Shown: positions 7,204 to 16,251 of the stretch, piece by piece
Layout of the letters: each line of letters starts with the position of its first letter
How positions within the stretch are numbered: the first letter of the stretch is position 1
Assembly (NCBI GenBank): GCA_027621295.1
Contig: JAQCBR010000015.1
Location: 1-49,988, forward strand
DNA from: Planctomycetota bacterium
Lineage (GTDB): Bacteria; Planctomycetota; UBA1135; UBA2386
DNA: 49,988 nt
Direction of reading: 5' to 3'
Notes under the pieces: model-generated
Databases searched by the model: none
Told to the model about the DNA's origin: nothing
What the model saw: only the letters and a program-made list of their open reading frames with translations
Program-made: the position numbers and the translations under genes

Positions 7204-9308
7204 AAGCGGGCCTCGCCGCACCGGTCCTCCCCATCGTCGGCTGCGCCGTCCTGGCGCTGGCCCTCTTCGGCCGGACGCTCCACGGGGGTTTCCTATCGGA
7301 CGACCTGCTGTTCGGCGTGCTCGGAACACCGGCCGATCCGGGGCCGGGATTCGACGTGGATTGGGCCGCGGCCTTCGCAGACTTCGGAAGACCGTGGCTC
7401 GGCTTCGACGCCCCGCTCTACCGCCCGCTGCTGACGCTGAGCTTCGCGGTCGACCAGGCGATCGGCGGAGGTGCCCCGCTGCCGTTCCACGTCACCAACA
7501 TCGCGATCCATGTCGCGGTCACGGCACTCGCGGCCGCGCTCGGAGCGCTGGCCTGCCCGACGCGGCGCACGCTGGCGGCCTGGGTCGCCGGACTCGCGGT
7601 CGCCGTGCACCCGGTAGCGGCCGAACCCGTCGCCTGGATCGCTGCGCGCAACTCCGGGCTCGAGGTGCTGTTCCGAACCGCCGCGATGCTCGCCTACGCG
7701 GTCCATCTTCGCGGAGCCGGCAGGCACGGTCTCTCCGTGGCACTGGCCTGCTCGGCCGCCGCGCTCGCGACGAAGGAGTCGGGGGTGCTCACGCCGGTGT
7801 CGCTGGTCGCTCTGGACCTTCTGATCCGCCCGCGCGACCTGCACGCGGTGCGCGGGCGCAGGTTGCTCCCGTTCGGCGTGTTGCTCGCCGCGTACTTCGC
7901 GGTCCGACTCGCGGCGCTGGGAACTCTCGTCGGCGACGGCGGCGGGCCGACTCCCCCGGGCACGGGACTCGGCCGGGCCGCGGAGAAACTGTTCGCGGTC
8001 CTCGCGGGCGGACCCGAGGGGCTGGTGACCATCCCGCTGCTGGGCTGCCTGCTCGGCCTCTGCGTCGCACGCGCACGCGGCCTGCTGCTCCTCGGCGGTG
8101 TCTGGCTCGCGCTGCACACGGTGCCCACCTGGAACCTCGCGATCACGGCGGGTCTCGGCGGAAGCCGGATGGTGTACGGCGCGCTCCCGGTGTTCGGCAT
8201 CCTGCTCGCAAGGGCGCTGGTCGAAGCAGCCGGCGCGCTCCGGATCGCGCCGGTCCTCGCCATCGCCTCCGTCGGGGCGTTCGCGGTCCCGACCTGGCAG
8301 ATGCTGGACAGGTACGACGCCGCGTGGGGCGACATGCAGGCCGCACGCGAAGGGCTCGCGTCTGCAGCCCGCAACGCCGACGCCGAGCACCCGCTCGTGC
8401 TGACCGCGATGCCCGTCAACGCTCCCGGCATCCCGCCGTGCAACCCGAACGCATGGTTCGCGCTCGCCGAGCGTCCCGCGCAGTCGGCCGACCTGCCGAC
8501 GGTCTCGGCCGGCTATGTGACGGTTGCAGTGCCCGGCGCGGAATCGCTCCTGGGGGACGCCTCCGCGGTGCGGGCCATGCTCCGGAACGGCTCATCGCTC
8601 GCGGGTTGGGAGCCAGCGAACGCCGGGTTCCGGGAGACCGCGCCGCTGCCGCAGCTGCCGCCGACCCTGCCCCTCACGGACGACGGCGACGGGAAGTTCC
8701 GACTCGGCGACACCCTGCGGGCGGACGCCGTCGAGCGGCTGCTGGTGACGTTCGACGGGCCCGCTCCGTCGATGACCACCTGCCGACTGATGACGCCGGT
8801 CCCGGACCTGCCCGACGCGGTCGGGATGCTGGCGGTCCGCGGCGCGACGATCGGGACCGACGGCCGCGCGGTCGTCGAGATCGACCTGACCCACGCGATC
8901 GGCCCGCTGTCCCTCGCGACGTTCGGGCTTCCGATCGACGGGTTCGAGATCGGCTCGGACAGCGGCGCCCGCATCGTCTCCCTCGAGGCGGATACGCGGC
9001 TGCCGGCGCTCGACGCCCCGGCGATCGCCGAGTCGGGCACCGGCTGGGAGGCGCTGGCCGGGATGGTTGCACCGGTCGATGCGCGCGAGGGCGCCACGCT
9101 CCGCCTGATGCTGCAGGGCCCCCACGCGGCGATGCCGGTCCCGTGCAATCCTGGCGACCCTGTCGTCGTGCCCGAGAGCACGCGCGCCGAGTTCGACGCG
9201 TTCGCCCGCATCAGTCGGAGCCCGCGCATCTGGTGCTGGTTCGAGAGCCTCGGCGACGGGGCCGGCGGCGCCGCGCGCTCCGAGGTCCGCTCGTTCGCGC
9301 TTCGATGA
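7200..9308 (+). CDS. GT-C-type integral membrane protein (PMT/TMTC-like glycosyltransferase)
   Basis: 702 residues from the GTG that overlaps the rho stop (GTGA). The N-terminal 380 residues are a multi-pass membrane domain with motifs of the dolichyl-phosphate-mannosyltransferase-like / TMTC family: FLSDDLLFG (acidic pair in the first loop), YRPLLTLSFAVDQ, HVTNIAIHV, HPVAAEPVAWIAARNS and ATKESGVLTPVSLVALD. Such enzymes transfer sugars from lipid-linked donors on the outer side of the inner membrane. From about residue 385 a soluble domain of about 310 residues follows that I do not recognise. Membrane-protein class is secure; substrate and even transferase activity are inferred. Confidence 0.85.
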   Translation: MKAGLAAPVLPIVGCAVLALALFGRTLHGGFLSDDLLFGVLGTPADPGPGFDVDWAAAFADFGRPWLGFDAPLYRPLLTLSFAVDQAIGGGAPLPFHVTNIAIHVAVTALAAALGALACPTRRTLAAWVAGLAVAVHPVAAEPVAWIAARNSGLEVLFRTAAMLAYAVHLRGAGRHGLSVALACSAAALATKESGVLTPVSLVALDLLIRPRDLHAVRGRRLLPFGVLLAAYFAVRLAALGTLVGDGGGPTPPGTGLGRAAEKLFAVLAGGPEGLVTIPLLGCLLGLCVARARGLLLLGGVWLALHTVPTWNLAITAGLGGSRMVYGALPVFGILLARALVEAAGALRIAPVLAIASVGAFAVPTWQMLDRYDAAWGDMQAAREGLASAARNADAEHPLVLTAMPVNAPGIPPCNPNAWFALAERPAQSADLPTVSAGYVTVAVPGAESLLGDASAVRAMLRNGSSLAGWEPANAGFRETAPLPQLPPTLPLTDDGDGKFRLGDTLRADAVERLLVTFDGPAPSMTTCRLMTPVPDLPDAVGMLAVRGATIGTDGRAVVEIDLTHAIGPLSLATFGLPIDGFEIGSDSGARIVSLEADTRLPALDAPAIAESGTGWEALAGMVAPVDAREGATLRLMLQGPHAAMPVPCNPGDPVVVPESTRAEFDAFARISRSPRIWCWFESLGDGAGGAARSEVRSFALR

Positions 9309-9360
9309 ACGGGTCCCGAGGCGTGGGGCCGAGAGAGCCCGCGCCTTCGTCGATGGCCCG

Positions 9361-10464
9361 TCAGCCGCCGACGACGCGATCGACGAACGCCCGGACGCGC
9401 TGTCGGTAGCCGTCGGGGTCCTCCTTCCAGACGTCGCCATGATCGGCGCCGTCGAGGATCCACAGCTGCTTCGTTCCGTCCGGCATCGGCAGGCTCTCGT
9501 AGAGCGCACGGACCTCTTCGGGCGGCATCCTGCCGTCGAGACCGCCACCGATGACGAGCACCGGGACCTCGGCGGCGAGGCCACGGAGCGCATCGCCAGG
9601 GCGGATCGAGGCGAGGTCGTGCCCGGCGAACACCCCCACCCAGTGCAGGATGAGCGAGCCGAAGGGCCACGGGAACTGGAAGCCGGGCGGACGCCGGCCC
9701 GACCCGGCGAGGAGTCGCTCGGCGGTCGCGAACGCATCGGAGAGCGGGGCGTCGACGACCAGGCCACCCAGATCCTCGACCCGCGGCGCGGCGAAGCCCA
9801 CGGCAGCCGTGCCCAGGCTCACCCCGAACAGGATCAGGGGTCGTCGCCCAGCGACTCCCCCTCGCGAACGGGCGTGACGGACGGCCGCGAGGACGTCCTC
9901 CGACTCGTCGATCCCGAAGGTCGGCGTCGCGCGACCACTCCCGCCGTGGTTCCGGTACTCGAGCAGGATCACCTCGCACCCCGCGTCCCGGAACATGTCC
10001 GCGACCGGCTCGACTTCCTGCGCGCCGCGGAACAGCCCGTGGGCCAGGACCACGGTCGCGCGGCAGGCGGTCCCGGGGCGCGGCTCGACGACGAACGCCC
10101 GGAGACGGGTCCCGTCCGCGGATCGCAGCTCGACTTCGCTTCCGGCCAGCGGCCCGACCGGCTGGGCCCCGGAGTCGGGACGGGACCTGCCCCTCAGCAG
10201 CCAATCGCCGGCCGCCGTGATCCATGGGCCGTCGTATCCCCTTTCGCTGGTGCGGGTTCCGACCCTGGAGCTCACCAGGTAGGCGAGTCCGGCAGGCACG
10301 ACCAACACCGCGTGGACCGGCATGGAGAGAAGGCCGCCGATCAGCGCGCGCCGCACCCAGCGGGAAGCCCCTCGGCGCCGGCGGGATCGGACGAATCCCC
10401 AGGCCAACAGGACGAGGGCGGTGGCCAACCCAAGAATTGCCGACACGGACGAAAGGATGACCAC
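9361..10464 (-). CDS. Membrane-anchored alpha/beta hydrolase
   Basis: 367 residues. Two hydrophobic segments near the N-terminus (VVILSSVSAILGLATALVLL and a second at about 45-70) anchor an alpha/beta-hydrolase domain with VVLAHGLFRG (oxyanion strand), LLEYRNHGGSG, nucleophile elbow GVSLGTA, acid GGGLDGRMP and histidine GADHGDVW, so the Ser-Asp-His triad is complete. It resembles the BEM46/YqkD-type serine hydrolases; the substrate is unknown. The frame is open to 10881, but a start beyond 10464 would run over the Fur-like box and feoA. GTG 10464 has GGAG just upstream and begins exactly at the first membrane helix. It is divergent from feoAB and may share control with it. Confidence 0.85.
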   Translation of the reverse strand: MVILSSVSAILGLATALVLLAWGFVRSRRRRGASRWVRRALIGGLLSMPVHAVLVVPAGLAYLVSSRVGTRTSERGYDGPWITAAGDWLLRGRSRPDSGAQPVGPLAGSEVELRSADGTRLRAFVVEPRPGTACRATVVLAHGLFRGAQEVEPVADMFRDAGCEVILLEYRNHGGSGRATPTFGIDESEDVLAAVRHARSRGGVAGRRPLILFGVSLGTAAVGFAAPRVEDLGGLVVDAPLSDAFATAERLLAGSGRRPPGFQFPWPFGSLILHWVGVFAGHDLASIRPGDALRGLAAEVPVLVIGGGLDGRMPPEEVRALYESLPMPDGTKQLWILDGADHGDVWKEDPDGYRQRVRAFVDRVVGG

Positions 10465-10528
10465 GGACTCCGCGTAGCACGCGGGACCGGACCGTTCCAG
10501 CACGGGAGGAATTTGCACGCCCCCCTGT

Positions 10529-10543
10529 TGCGAATGAATCTCA
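10529..10543 (+). promoter_or_regulatory. Fur-like iron box upstream of feoA
   Basis: The 15-base TGCGAATGAATCTCA matches the Fur 7-1-7 consensus TGATAAT-N-ATTATCA at 10 of 14 positions. It sits in a local AT-rich pocket 34 bases before the feoA ATG and between feoA and the divergent hydrolase. An adjacent GAGCTAGCTTTC (10545-10556) may supply the -10. Position and gene function agree with iron-dependent repression. Confidence 0.55.
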
Positions 10544-10576
10544 TGAGCTAGCTTTCTTGGCCGCATTCGCCAACCC

Positions 10577-10804
10577 ATGGTCTCGATCGACAGCCTGCCC
10601 CTCGGGGTCCCAGCCCGCCTCGCCGCGATCGGCGGCGAAGGCGAGTTCCGGCGACGCCTGCTGGAGATGGGGTTCCTGCCCGGAACGCCGGTCCATCTGG
10701 TCCGACGCCCGGAGATCGGCGGCCTGATCGAGGTCGAGCTGCGCGGCTGTCGCGTCTCGCTGCGCCGCACGGATGCGGTCTCGATCCTCGTCGATGCTCT
10801 CTGA
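10577..10804 (+). CDS. feoA: Ferrous iron transport protein A
   Basis: A 75-residue SH3-like FeoA. The opening SLPLGVPARLAAIGG, the central RRRLLEMGFLPGTPVHLVRR and the closing GCRVSLRRTDAVSILV are the three family blocks. FeoA is a small cytoplasmic partner needed for Fe(II) uptake through FeoB. feoB starts 13 bases after its stop. A Fur-like site lies 34 bases upstream, so the pair is probably induced when iron is scarce. Confidence 0.95.
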   Translation: MVSIDSLPLGVPARLAAIGGEGEFRRRLLEMGFLPGTPVHLVRRPEIGGLIEVELRGCRVSLRRTDAVSILVDAL

Positions 10805-10817
10805 CGGAGCTGCGGCG

Positions 10818-13058
10818 ATGCCGAACCCCGGAAGCGGGCCGTCTGCCGCTGGCGCGGGGTCTCCCCGCCTCCGCGTCGCACTCGCCGGAAATCCGAACTC
10901 CGGCAAGACGACGCTGTTCAACCGGCTGACGGGAAGCCGCGCCAAGGTCGCGAACTACGCGGGCGCCACCGTCGAGGTCGAGAGCGCGCGCTGGGAACTG
11001 CCCGGCCTGGGACCCGTCGAACTCGTCGACGTGCCCGGAGCGCTGAGTCTGTCCGCGCACAGCCTCGAGGAGCGCGTCGCGATCGAAGTCGTCGCCGGAC
11101 TTCCGCCGGCGCCGCGGCCGTCCGCGATCGTCGTGCTCGCGGACGCGACCGAGCTCGGGCGCCACCTCTACCTGGTGCTGCAGGCCCGCGAACTCGGGCT
11201 GCCGATGGTGGTCGCGCTGACGATGGTCGATCGGCTCGCCGGTCTCGGGCTCCGCGTCGACGCCGATGGTCTGGCTGCCGCCCTCGGTGTGCCGGTCGTG
11301 CCGGTGCCGGTCGATGACCACGCCGCGCTCCAGACACTGGGCCGCGCGGTCGCCGAAGCAGTCGGACACGCATCACCGATCGATCGACCGGACCTGATCG
11401 TCGAGTCCCCCACGACCCGCGCCGACATCGACGCCGTCGCATCGACCGTCCCCGAGGCGTGGAGCCTCGGCATCGCGTCGCGCGCGCGGGCGCTCGCCCG
11501 CTGGGCACTGCTGTCGACGGACGAACCCGAGTTCAAGTCGAGCTTGCCGCGCGCCCTGCTGGATGCCGCTGCCAGTCGACGTAGCCGCGCGAACGAGGAG
11601 GGCCGCGACCTCGACCACGAGATCGTCAGCGCCCGCTACGACTGGATCGACCGCCACATCGATCGGTTCAGCGGACGCGAACGCCCAGCCGGCGAGCGCA
11701 GCTGGACCGACCGCATCGACGGCGTCCTGCTGCATCCGCTGCTCGGCTTCGCGCTGTTCGTCGGCTTGATGACGGTGATCTTCCAGTCGCTGTTCGTCGT
11801 CGCCGATCCGATCGTCGGCGGCATCGAGACGGCGCTGGACCACGCGTCCGCGTTCGTCGAGAGCCTCGGACTCTCGGCTGGGATCGAGCAGTTCCTCACC
11901 GAGGCCGTCCTGGGCGGCGTCGGCTCGGTGCTCGTCTTCCTGCCGCAGATCCTGCTGATCTTCCTGTTCGTCGGGATCCTCGAGGACAGCGGCTACATGG
12001 CCCGCGTCGTCTTCCTGATGGACCGGGTGATGAAGGCCGTCGGACTGCACGGACGAGCTTTCGTGCCGATGATGTCGGGCTTCGCGTGCGCGGTGCCCGC
12101 GATCCTCGCGACGCGGACGATGGAGCGTCGCCGCGACCGGCTGCTGACGATGATGGTCGTCCCGCTGATGACCTGCTCGGCGCGCGTGCCGGTCTACAGC
12201 CTGATGATCGCCGTGCTCTACCCGGTGACCACCGAGTCGACCGTCGAGCAGGGACTGTTGATGGCCGCGATGTACGCGTTCAGCGTGCTGGTCGCACTCG
12301 CGGCGGCCGCCGTGCTCGGACGGACCGTGCTCAAGGGCAAGCACGCCCCGCTGCTGCTGCAGATGCCGCCCTACCGCCGGCCGAAGGCCCGACCGACGTG
12401 GCGCATGCTGCGCTCGCGCACGGGCACGTTCCTCCGCGAGGCCGGCACCGTCATCCTGCTCGGCGCGACGATGATGTGGGCGCTCCTGACGTTTCCGCGC
12501 ACGTCAGCGGAGGACGCGGCCGCGTTCGAGGCGAAGAGCGCCGAAGTGGTCGCGACGGCGGCCAGCGAGGGGCACGCGCCGGACTGGGTGGACGACCAGC
12601 TGCGGCTCCTCGAACAGCAGCGGGCAGCCCAGCAGATCCGCGGGAGCTTCGCGGGCCAGCTCGGGCAGACGCTGGAGCCGCTGTTCGAGCCGCTCGGTTT
12701 CGACTGGCGCATCGCGATCGGAGTGATCGGCGCGTTCTCGGCGCGGGAGGTCTTCGTCAGCACGCTGAGCGTCGTGGTCGGCGTCGAGGACGTCGGCGCC
12801 GACGATCCGGCCCCCCTCCGCCAGGAGATCCGCCGGCTGCGACGCACCGACGGGTCGCCGCTCTTCACGCCGCTGACCTGCCTGTCCCTGATGGTGTTCT
12901 TCGCGCTGGCCTGCCAGTGCCTGAGCACCCTCGCCGTCGTGCGGCGCGAGGCCGGCGGCATCGGTTGGGCCGTATTCCTGTTCGGCTACATGACCGCGCT
13001 CGCCTGGATCTGCAGCTTCGCCGTCTACCAGGGCGGGCAGATCCTCGGGTTCAGGTAG
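10818..13058 (+). CDS. feoB: Ferrous iron transporter B
   Basis: 746 residues from ATG 10818, which has GGAG 8 bases upstream (ATG 10794 inside feoA is an alternative). The G-domain shows G1 GNPNSGKT (residues 24-31), G2 GATVEV and G3 DVPG. The G4 motif reads TMVD at residues 135-138 instead of the usual NxxD. The membrane part has Gate-1 GLHGRAFVPMMSGFACAVPA, Gate-2 MVVPLMTCSARVPVY and the C-terminal CQCLSTLAVVRREAGG, all typical of FeoB. A charged loop of about 65 residues (about 560-625) lies between core helices. It imports Fe(II) across the inner membrane. No feoC is seen. Confidence 0.96.
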   Translation: MPNPGSGPSAAGAGSPRLRVALAGNPNSGKTTLFNRLTGSRAKVANYAGATVEVESARWELPGLGPVELVDVPGALSLSAHSLEERVAIEVVAGLPPAPRPSAIVVLADATELGRHLYLVLQARELGLPMVVALTMVDRLAGLGLRVDADGLAAALGVPVVPVPVDDHAALQTLGRAVAEAVGHASPIDRPDLIVESPTTRADIDAVASTVPEAWSLGIASRARALARWALLSTDEPEFKSSLPRALLDAAASRRSRANEEGRDLDHEIVSARYDWIDRHIDRFSGRERPAGERSWTDRIDGVLLHPLLGFALFVGLMTVIFQSLFVVADPIVGGIETALDHASAFVESLGLSAGIEQFLTEAVLGGVGSVLVFLPQILLIFLFVGILEDSGYMARVVFLMDRVMKAVGLHGRAFVPMMSGFACAVPAILATRTMERRRDRLLTMMVVPLMTCSARVPVYSLMIAVLYPVTTESTVEQGLLMAAMYAFSVLVALAAAAVLGRTVLKGKHAPLLLQMPPYRRPKARPTWRMLRSRTGTFLREAGTVILLGATMMWALLTFPRTSAEDAAAFEAKSAEVVATAASEGHAPDWVDDQLRLLEQQRAAQQIRGSFAGQLGQTLEPLFEPLGFDWRIAIGVIGAFSAREVFVSTLSVVVGVEDVGADDPAPLRQEIRRLRRTDGSPLFTPLTCLSLMVFFALACQCLSTLAVVRREAGGIGWAVFLFGYMTALAWICSFAVYQGGQILGFR

Positions 13059-13081
13059 CGGAGTAGGAGTAGCGGAGAGGA

Positions 13082-13098
13082 GATCGGCAGAGCCGATC
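13082..13098 (+). terminator. Terminator-like hairpin after feoB
   Basis: A perfect 7-bp stem GATCGGC/GCCGATC with a 3-base loop, 23 bases after the feoB stop. No T-run follows, so it may be a Rho-dependent or weak terminator. Confidence 0.4.
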
Positions 13099-13213
13099 CG
13101 GACGTCCACGGCCGGGACACCGCCCCGCCCCGGTCCGGAGTCGATCCGCTAGGATCCCGCGACTGCCCTGCCCTCGGCCGTCCGCTGCGCGGACCCGCCC
13201 AGCACCCTCTCCC

Positions 13214-16207
13214 ATGCTCCAAGAATCCCTTCGCGCCGCGGTTGCGGCGGCCCTCGTCCCCCTCGGCCTCGTCGCCCAGGAAGCACAGAAGGCGACGCCG
13301 ACCGTGGCCGCCCAGCCAGCCGGACCGCTCGCCCTGCAGCTGAAGTACGGATCCTTCGATCCGCTGGTCGCCCAGCCCCCGGTCCCGGCCGCGCTGCGCG
13401 CGGACTCCGACGTCGGGCTGCACGTGGTCCAGCTGCATCGGAGCCCGACCGACGCGGACCGCACGGCGATCCGCGCCGCGGGCGGCGAGATCGTCAGCTA
13501 CCTGCCGAGCAACGCCTACGTCGTGCGCATGGGCGCCGGGGCTGCGGCCGAGACCGCCGCGATCGCTTCGGTCCGGTTCGTCGGTGCCTACCAGCCGGCG
13601 TGGCGCCTCGAGCCGTTCCTCCTCGACGAGCACGTCGCGGGGACCCCGGTTCCGGCCCGCCGCTACCACCTCGTCGTCGCCGACAAGCGCAGCGACAAGC
13701 CGGTGCTGGCGCGCAAGATCGAGGCGATCGGCGGCCGCGTCGTCGACGTCCAGGAAGGCAGCATCCTGTTCGACGCCGAGCTGTCCGGTGCCCAGCTGCT
13801 GGCCGCGGCACGCATGGACGAGGTGCTCTGGATCGACCGCTGGTCCGAGCCCGAGGTCGACATGGACAACGCCCGGATCCAGGGTGGTGCGAACTACGTC
13901 GAAGCCCAGGGCGGCTACACCGGGCAGGGCGTCCGTGGGCACGTCTACGAAGGTGCCGAGGCCAACCACCCCGACTTCACGACGCCGCTCACCAACGTCT
14001 CGAGCAGCGGCGGCGCCGACTCGCACGGACACTGCACGGCCGGCATCGTGTTCGGCAACGGCTCGAGCAACCCTGCCGGACGCGGCATGGCGCCGGACGC
14101 GGTCGGCTTCTTCACCCAGTACGGGTCGGCCGTCGGCTCGCGGAACAGCGTGATCGGCACGCTCGTGAACACGCACCAGGTGATGTTCACCACCGCGTCC
14201 TGGGGCAACGCGCGCACCACGGCCTACACCTCGGTGTCGGCGGACGCGGACGACATCATCTTCGACCACCGCATCCCGTGGACGCAGAGCCAGTCGAACG
14301 CGGGCAACCAGCAGTCCCGCCCGCAGGCCTGGGCGAAGAACATCTTTTCGATCGGCGGCGTGCGCCACAACAACAACGCCAACCCGGCGGACGACTCGTG
14401 GGCAGGAGGCGGGGGATCGACCGGCCCCGCGGCCGACGGGCGCATCAAGCCCGACCTCTCGGCCTACTACGACAGCATCCTCTGCTCGGACCGCACGGGC
14501 ACCGCGGGCTACTCGGCCGCCGACTGGTACTCGAGCTTCGGCGGCACGTCGGGTGCTACACCGATCGTCGCCGGCCACAACGCGATCGCGATCCAGATGT
14601 ACACGGACGGGCTGTTCCGCAACCCGCTGCCGGTCCCGGGCGGATCGCGCTTCGACAACCGCCCGCTCGCGCAGACGCTGAAGGCGCTGATGATCGCGAA
14701 CGCCGACCAGTACGCGTTCAACGCGTCGAGCTCGGACAACCGGCGCGAGCACGTGGGCTGGGGCTTCCCGAGCCTCCGCAACCTCTACGACAACCAGAAC
14801 CGGATGCTGGTGATCGCCGAGGACGACCCGCTGACGCAGGGCGCGAGCCGCACCTACCAGGTGACCGTCGGCGTTGCGGAGCCCGAGCTCAAGGTCTGCA
14901 TGACCTTCGTCGATCCTGCCGGCAACCCGGCTTCGGCGCTCGCGCGCATCAACGACCTGTCGCTGAAGGTCACGGCGCCGAACGGCACCGTCTACCACGG
15001 CAACGTCGGCCTCGAGAGCGGCAACTACTCGGTGGCCGGCGGCTCGCCGAACACGATCGACACCGTCGAATGCGTGTTCGTCCAGAACCCCGCACAGGGC
15101 TCGTGGACGATCGAAGTCTCCGCTCCGCTGGTCGCCGTGGACGCCAACGTGGCCACGCCCGGCAATGACGCAACGTTCGCACTCTGCGCGGTCGGCGTGA
15201 ACGCCTCGGGATCGCTGCCCCGCTACCTCTCGTACGGGGACGGCTGCGGCCCGGCCGCGACCAACACCCTGCCGACGACGTTCTACGAGCAGTTCGGCAC
15301 GTTCGACCTCGCCAACCAGGCGTTCCGCCTCACGCCGAACGGAGCGGGCGGCTGGGACCTGAGCCCGTGCAACACCTGCTACGACCCGAACGTCGGCGCG
15401 AACCTGGGCCTCGGTGACGACACGATCAGCCGCGGCAACCAGCTCGGCTTCGCGTTCCCGCTGCCGAGCGGCGGCACGACCTCGGCGATCGACATCGATT
15501 CGAACGGCTGGATCGGGCTGATCACCGGTGCGCACGGCGGCTCGGACTTCAGCGAGTCCGTCGCGGAGTTCCTCGCCAACCCCGCGCGGATCGCGGGCGC
15601 GTGGGACGACCTGAACCCGGCGACCGGTGGGTCGGTCCACTTCACGTCGAACGGCACGAAGGCCCTGGCCAGCTGGGTCGGCGTCCCCGAGTTCTCGGCC
15701 ACCGGGTCCAACACGTTCCAGATCCAGCTGTTCCCGAACGGCGAGATCGTGCTCGCCTACGGCGCGATGACGATCGCCGACTGCATCGTCGGCTACTCGG
15801 CCGGCAACGGCGCAGCGGACCCCGGCCCGAACGATCTGACCAACCCGTCGGGTGGCCCGGTGATCACGCTCGGCGCCAGCGCGCCGCCGCGGATCGGCAC
15901 GACGATCACGATGAGCCTCGGCCAGATCCCGGCCGGTGCAGCCTCATCGGTCCTGTCGTTCGGCTTCGTCCAGACCTCGGTCGATCTGACCCAGATCGGT
16001 ATGGAGGGCTGCACGCAGCTCACGCCGTCGACGATCGTGGTCCCGATGACGACGCAGGGCTCCGGTGCCCAGACCAACGTCGCGATCCCGAACGACACGA
16101 ACCTGCTGGGCAACGTGCTCTACACGCAGGGCTCCGTGATCGCTCCGGGCGCGAACACGCTCGGCATCCTGACGTCGAACGGCGGCGCGCTGGTCTTCGG
16201 CAACTGA
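13214..16207 (+). CDS. Secreted subtilase-family (S8) protein with planctomycete-type C-terminal tail
   Basis: 997 residues. A short N-terminal hydrophobic stretch ending in LGLVAQEAQ is a likely signal peptide. A propeptide-like region runs to about 215 and an S8-type domain spans about 230-535. The histidine motif is HGHCTAG (H271) and the serine motif FGGTSGATPIVAG (S446). The position of the catalytic Asp (usual DTG/DSG) reads YEG at 245-247, directly before AEANHPDF, so the triad looks altered. A P-domain-like beta region follows (about 550-665), then a nidogen-like segment (NGWIGLITG ... PARIAGAWDDLNP) and a C-terminal tail of about 100 residues (GMEGCTQL ... NVLYTQGSVIAPGANTLG). It is probably extracellular. 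A TAGGAT -10-like site lies at 13150-13155. A full-length antisense frame is a composition artefact. Confidence 0.88.
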   Translation: MLQESLRAAVAAALVPLGLVAQEAQKATPTVAAQPAGPLALQLKYGSFDPLVAQPPVPAALRADSDVGLHVVQLHRSPTDADRTAIRAAGGEIVSYLPSNAYVVRMGAGAAAETAAIASVRFVGAYQPAWRLEPFLLDEHVAGTPVPARRYHLVVADKRSDKPVLARKIEAIGGRVVDVQEGSILFDAELSGAQLLAAARMDEVLWIDRWSEPEVDMDNARIQGGANYVEAQGGYTGQGVRGHVYEGAEANHPDFTTPLTNVSSSGGADSHGHCTAGIVFGNGSSNPAGRGMAPDAVGFFTQYGSAVGSRNSVIGTLVNTHQVMFTTASWGNARTTAYTSVSADADDIIFDHRIPWTQSQSNAGNQQSRPQAWAKNIFSIGGVRHNNNANPADDSWAGGGGSTGPAADGRIKPDLSAYYDSILCSDRTGTAGYSAADWYSSFGGTSGATPIVAGHNAIAIQMYTDGLFRNPLPVPGGSRFDNRPLAQTLKALMIANADQYAFNASSSDNRREHVGWGFPSLRNLYDNQNRMLVIAEDDPLTQGASRTYQVTVGVAEPELKVCMTFVDPAGNPASALARINDLSLKVTAPNGTVYHGNVGLESGNYSVAGGSPNTIDTVECVFVQNPAQGSWTIEVSAPLVAVDANVATPGNDATFALCAVGVNASGSLPRYLSYGDGCGPAATNTLPTTFYEQFGTFDLANQAFRLTPNGAGGWDLSPCNTCYDPNVGANLGLGDDTISRGNQLGFAFPLPSGGTTSAIDIDSNGWIGLITGAHGGSDFSESVAEFLANPARIAGAWDDLNPATGGSVHFTSNGTKALASWVGVPEFSATGSNTFQIQLFPNGEIVLAYGAMTIADCIVGYSAGNGAADPGPNDLTNPSGGPVITLGASAPPRIGTTITMSLGQIPAGAASSVLSFGFVQTSVDLTQIGMEGCTQLTPSTIVVPMTTQGSGAQTNVAIPNDTNLLGNVLYTQGSVIAPGANTLGILTSNGGALVFGN

Positions 16208-16220
16208 TGTCGCCCCGACA

Positions 16221-16251
16221 GGCTCGCCGCGTCAGCGCGGCGCGGCGAGCC
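16221..16251. terminator. Bidirectional terminator-like hairpin between convergent genes
   Basis: A perfect 11-bp stem GGCTCGCCGCG/CGCGGCGAGCC with a 9-base loop, 13 bases after the subtilase stop. It also forms the last codons of the DUF2891 gene on the other strand, whose stop codon lies in the loop. There is no clear T-run on either side. Confidence 0.5.

Noticed and set aside
9361-10881. 506-codon version of the alpha/beta hydrolase
   Set aside because: It would overlap feoA and the Fur-like site completely, and the extra N-terminus is basic and low in complexity.
13025-15640. Minus-strand open frame of 871 codons opposite the subtilase gene
   Set aside because: It is arginine- and valine-rich with no recognisable motif. 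Long antisense frames are expected from high GC at third codon positions, and the plus-strand gene has clear domain motifs.
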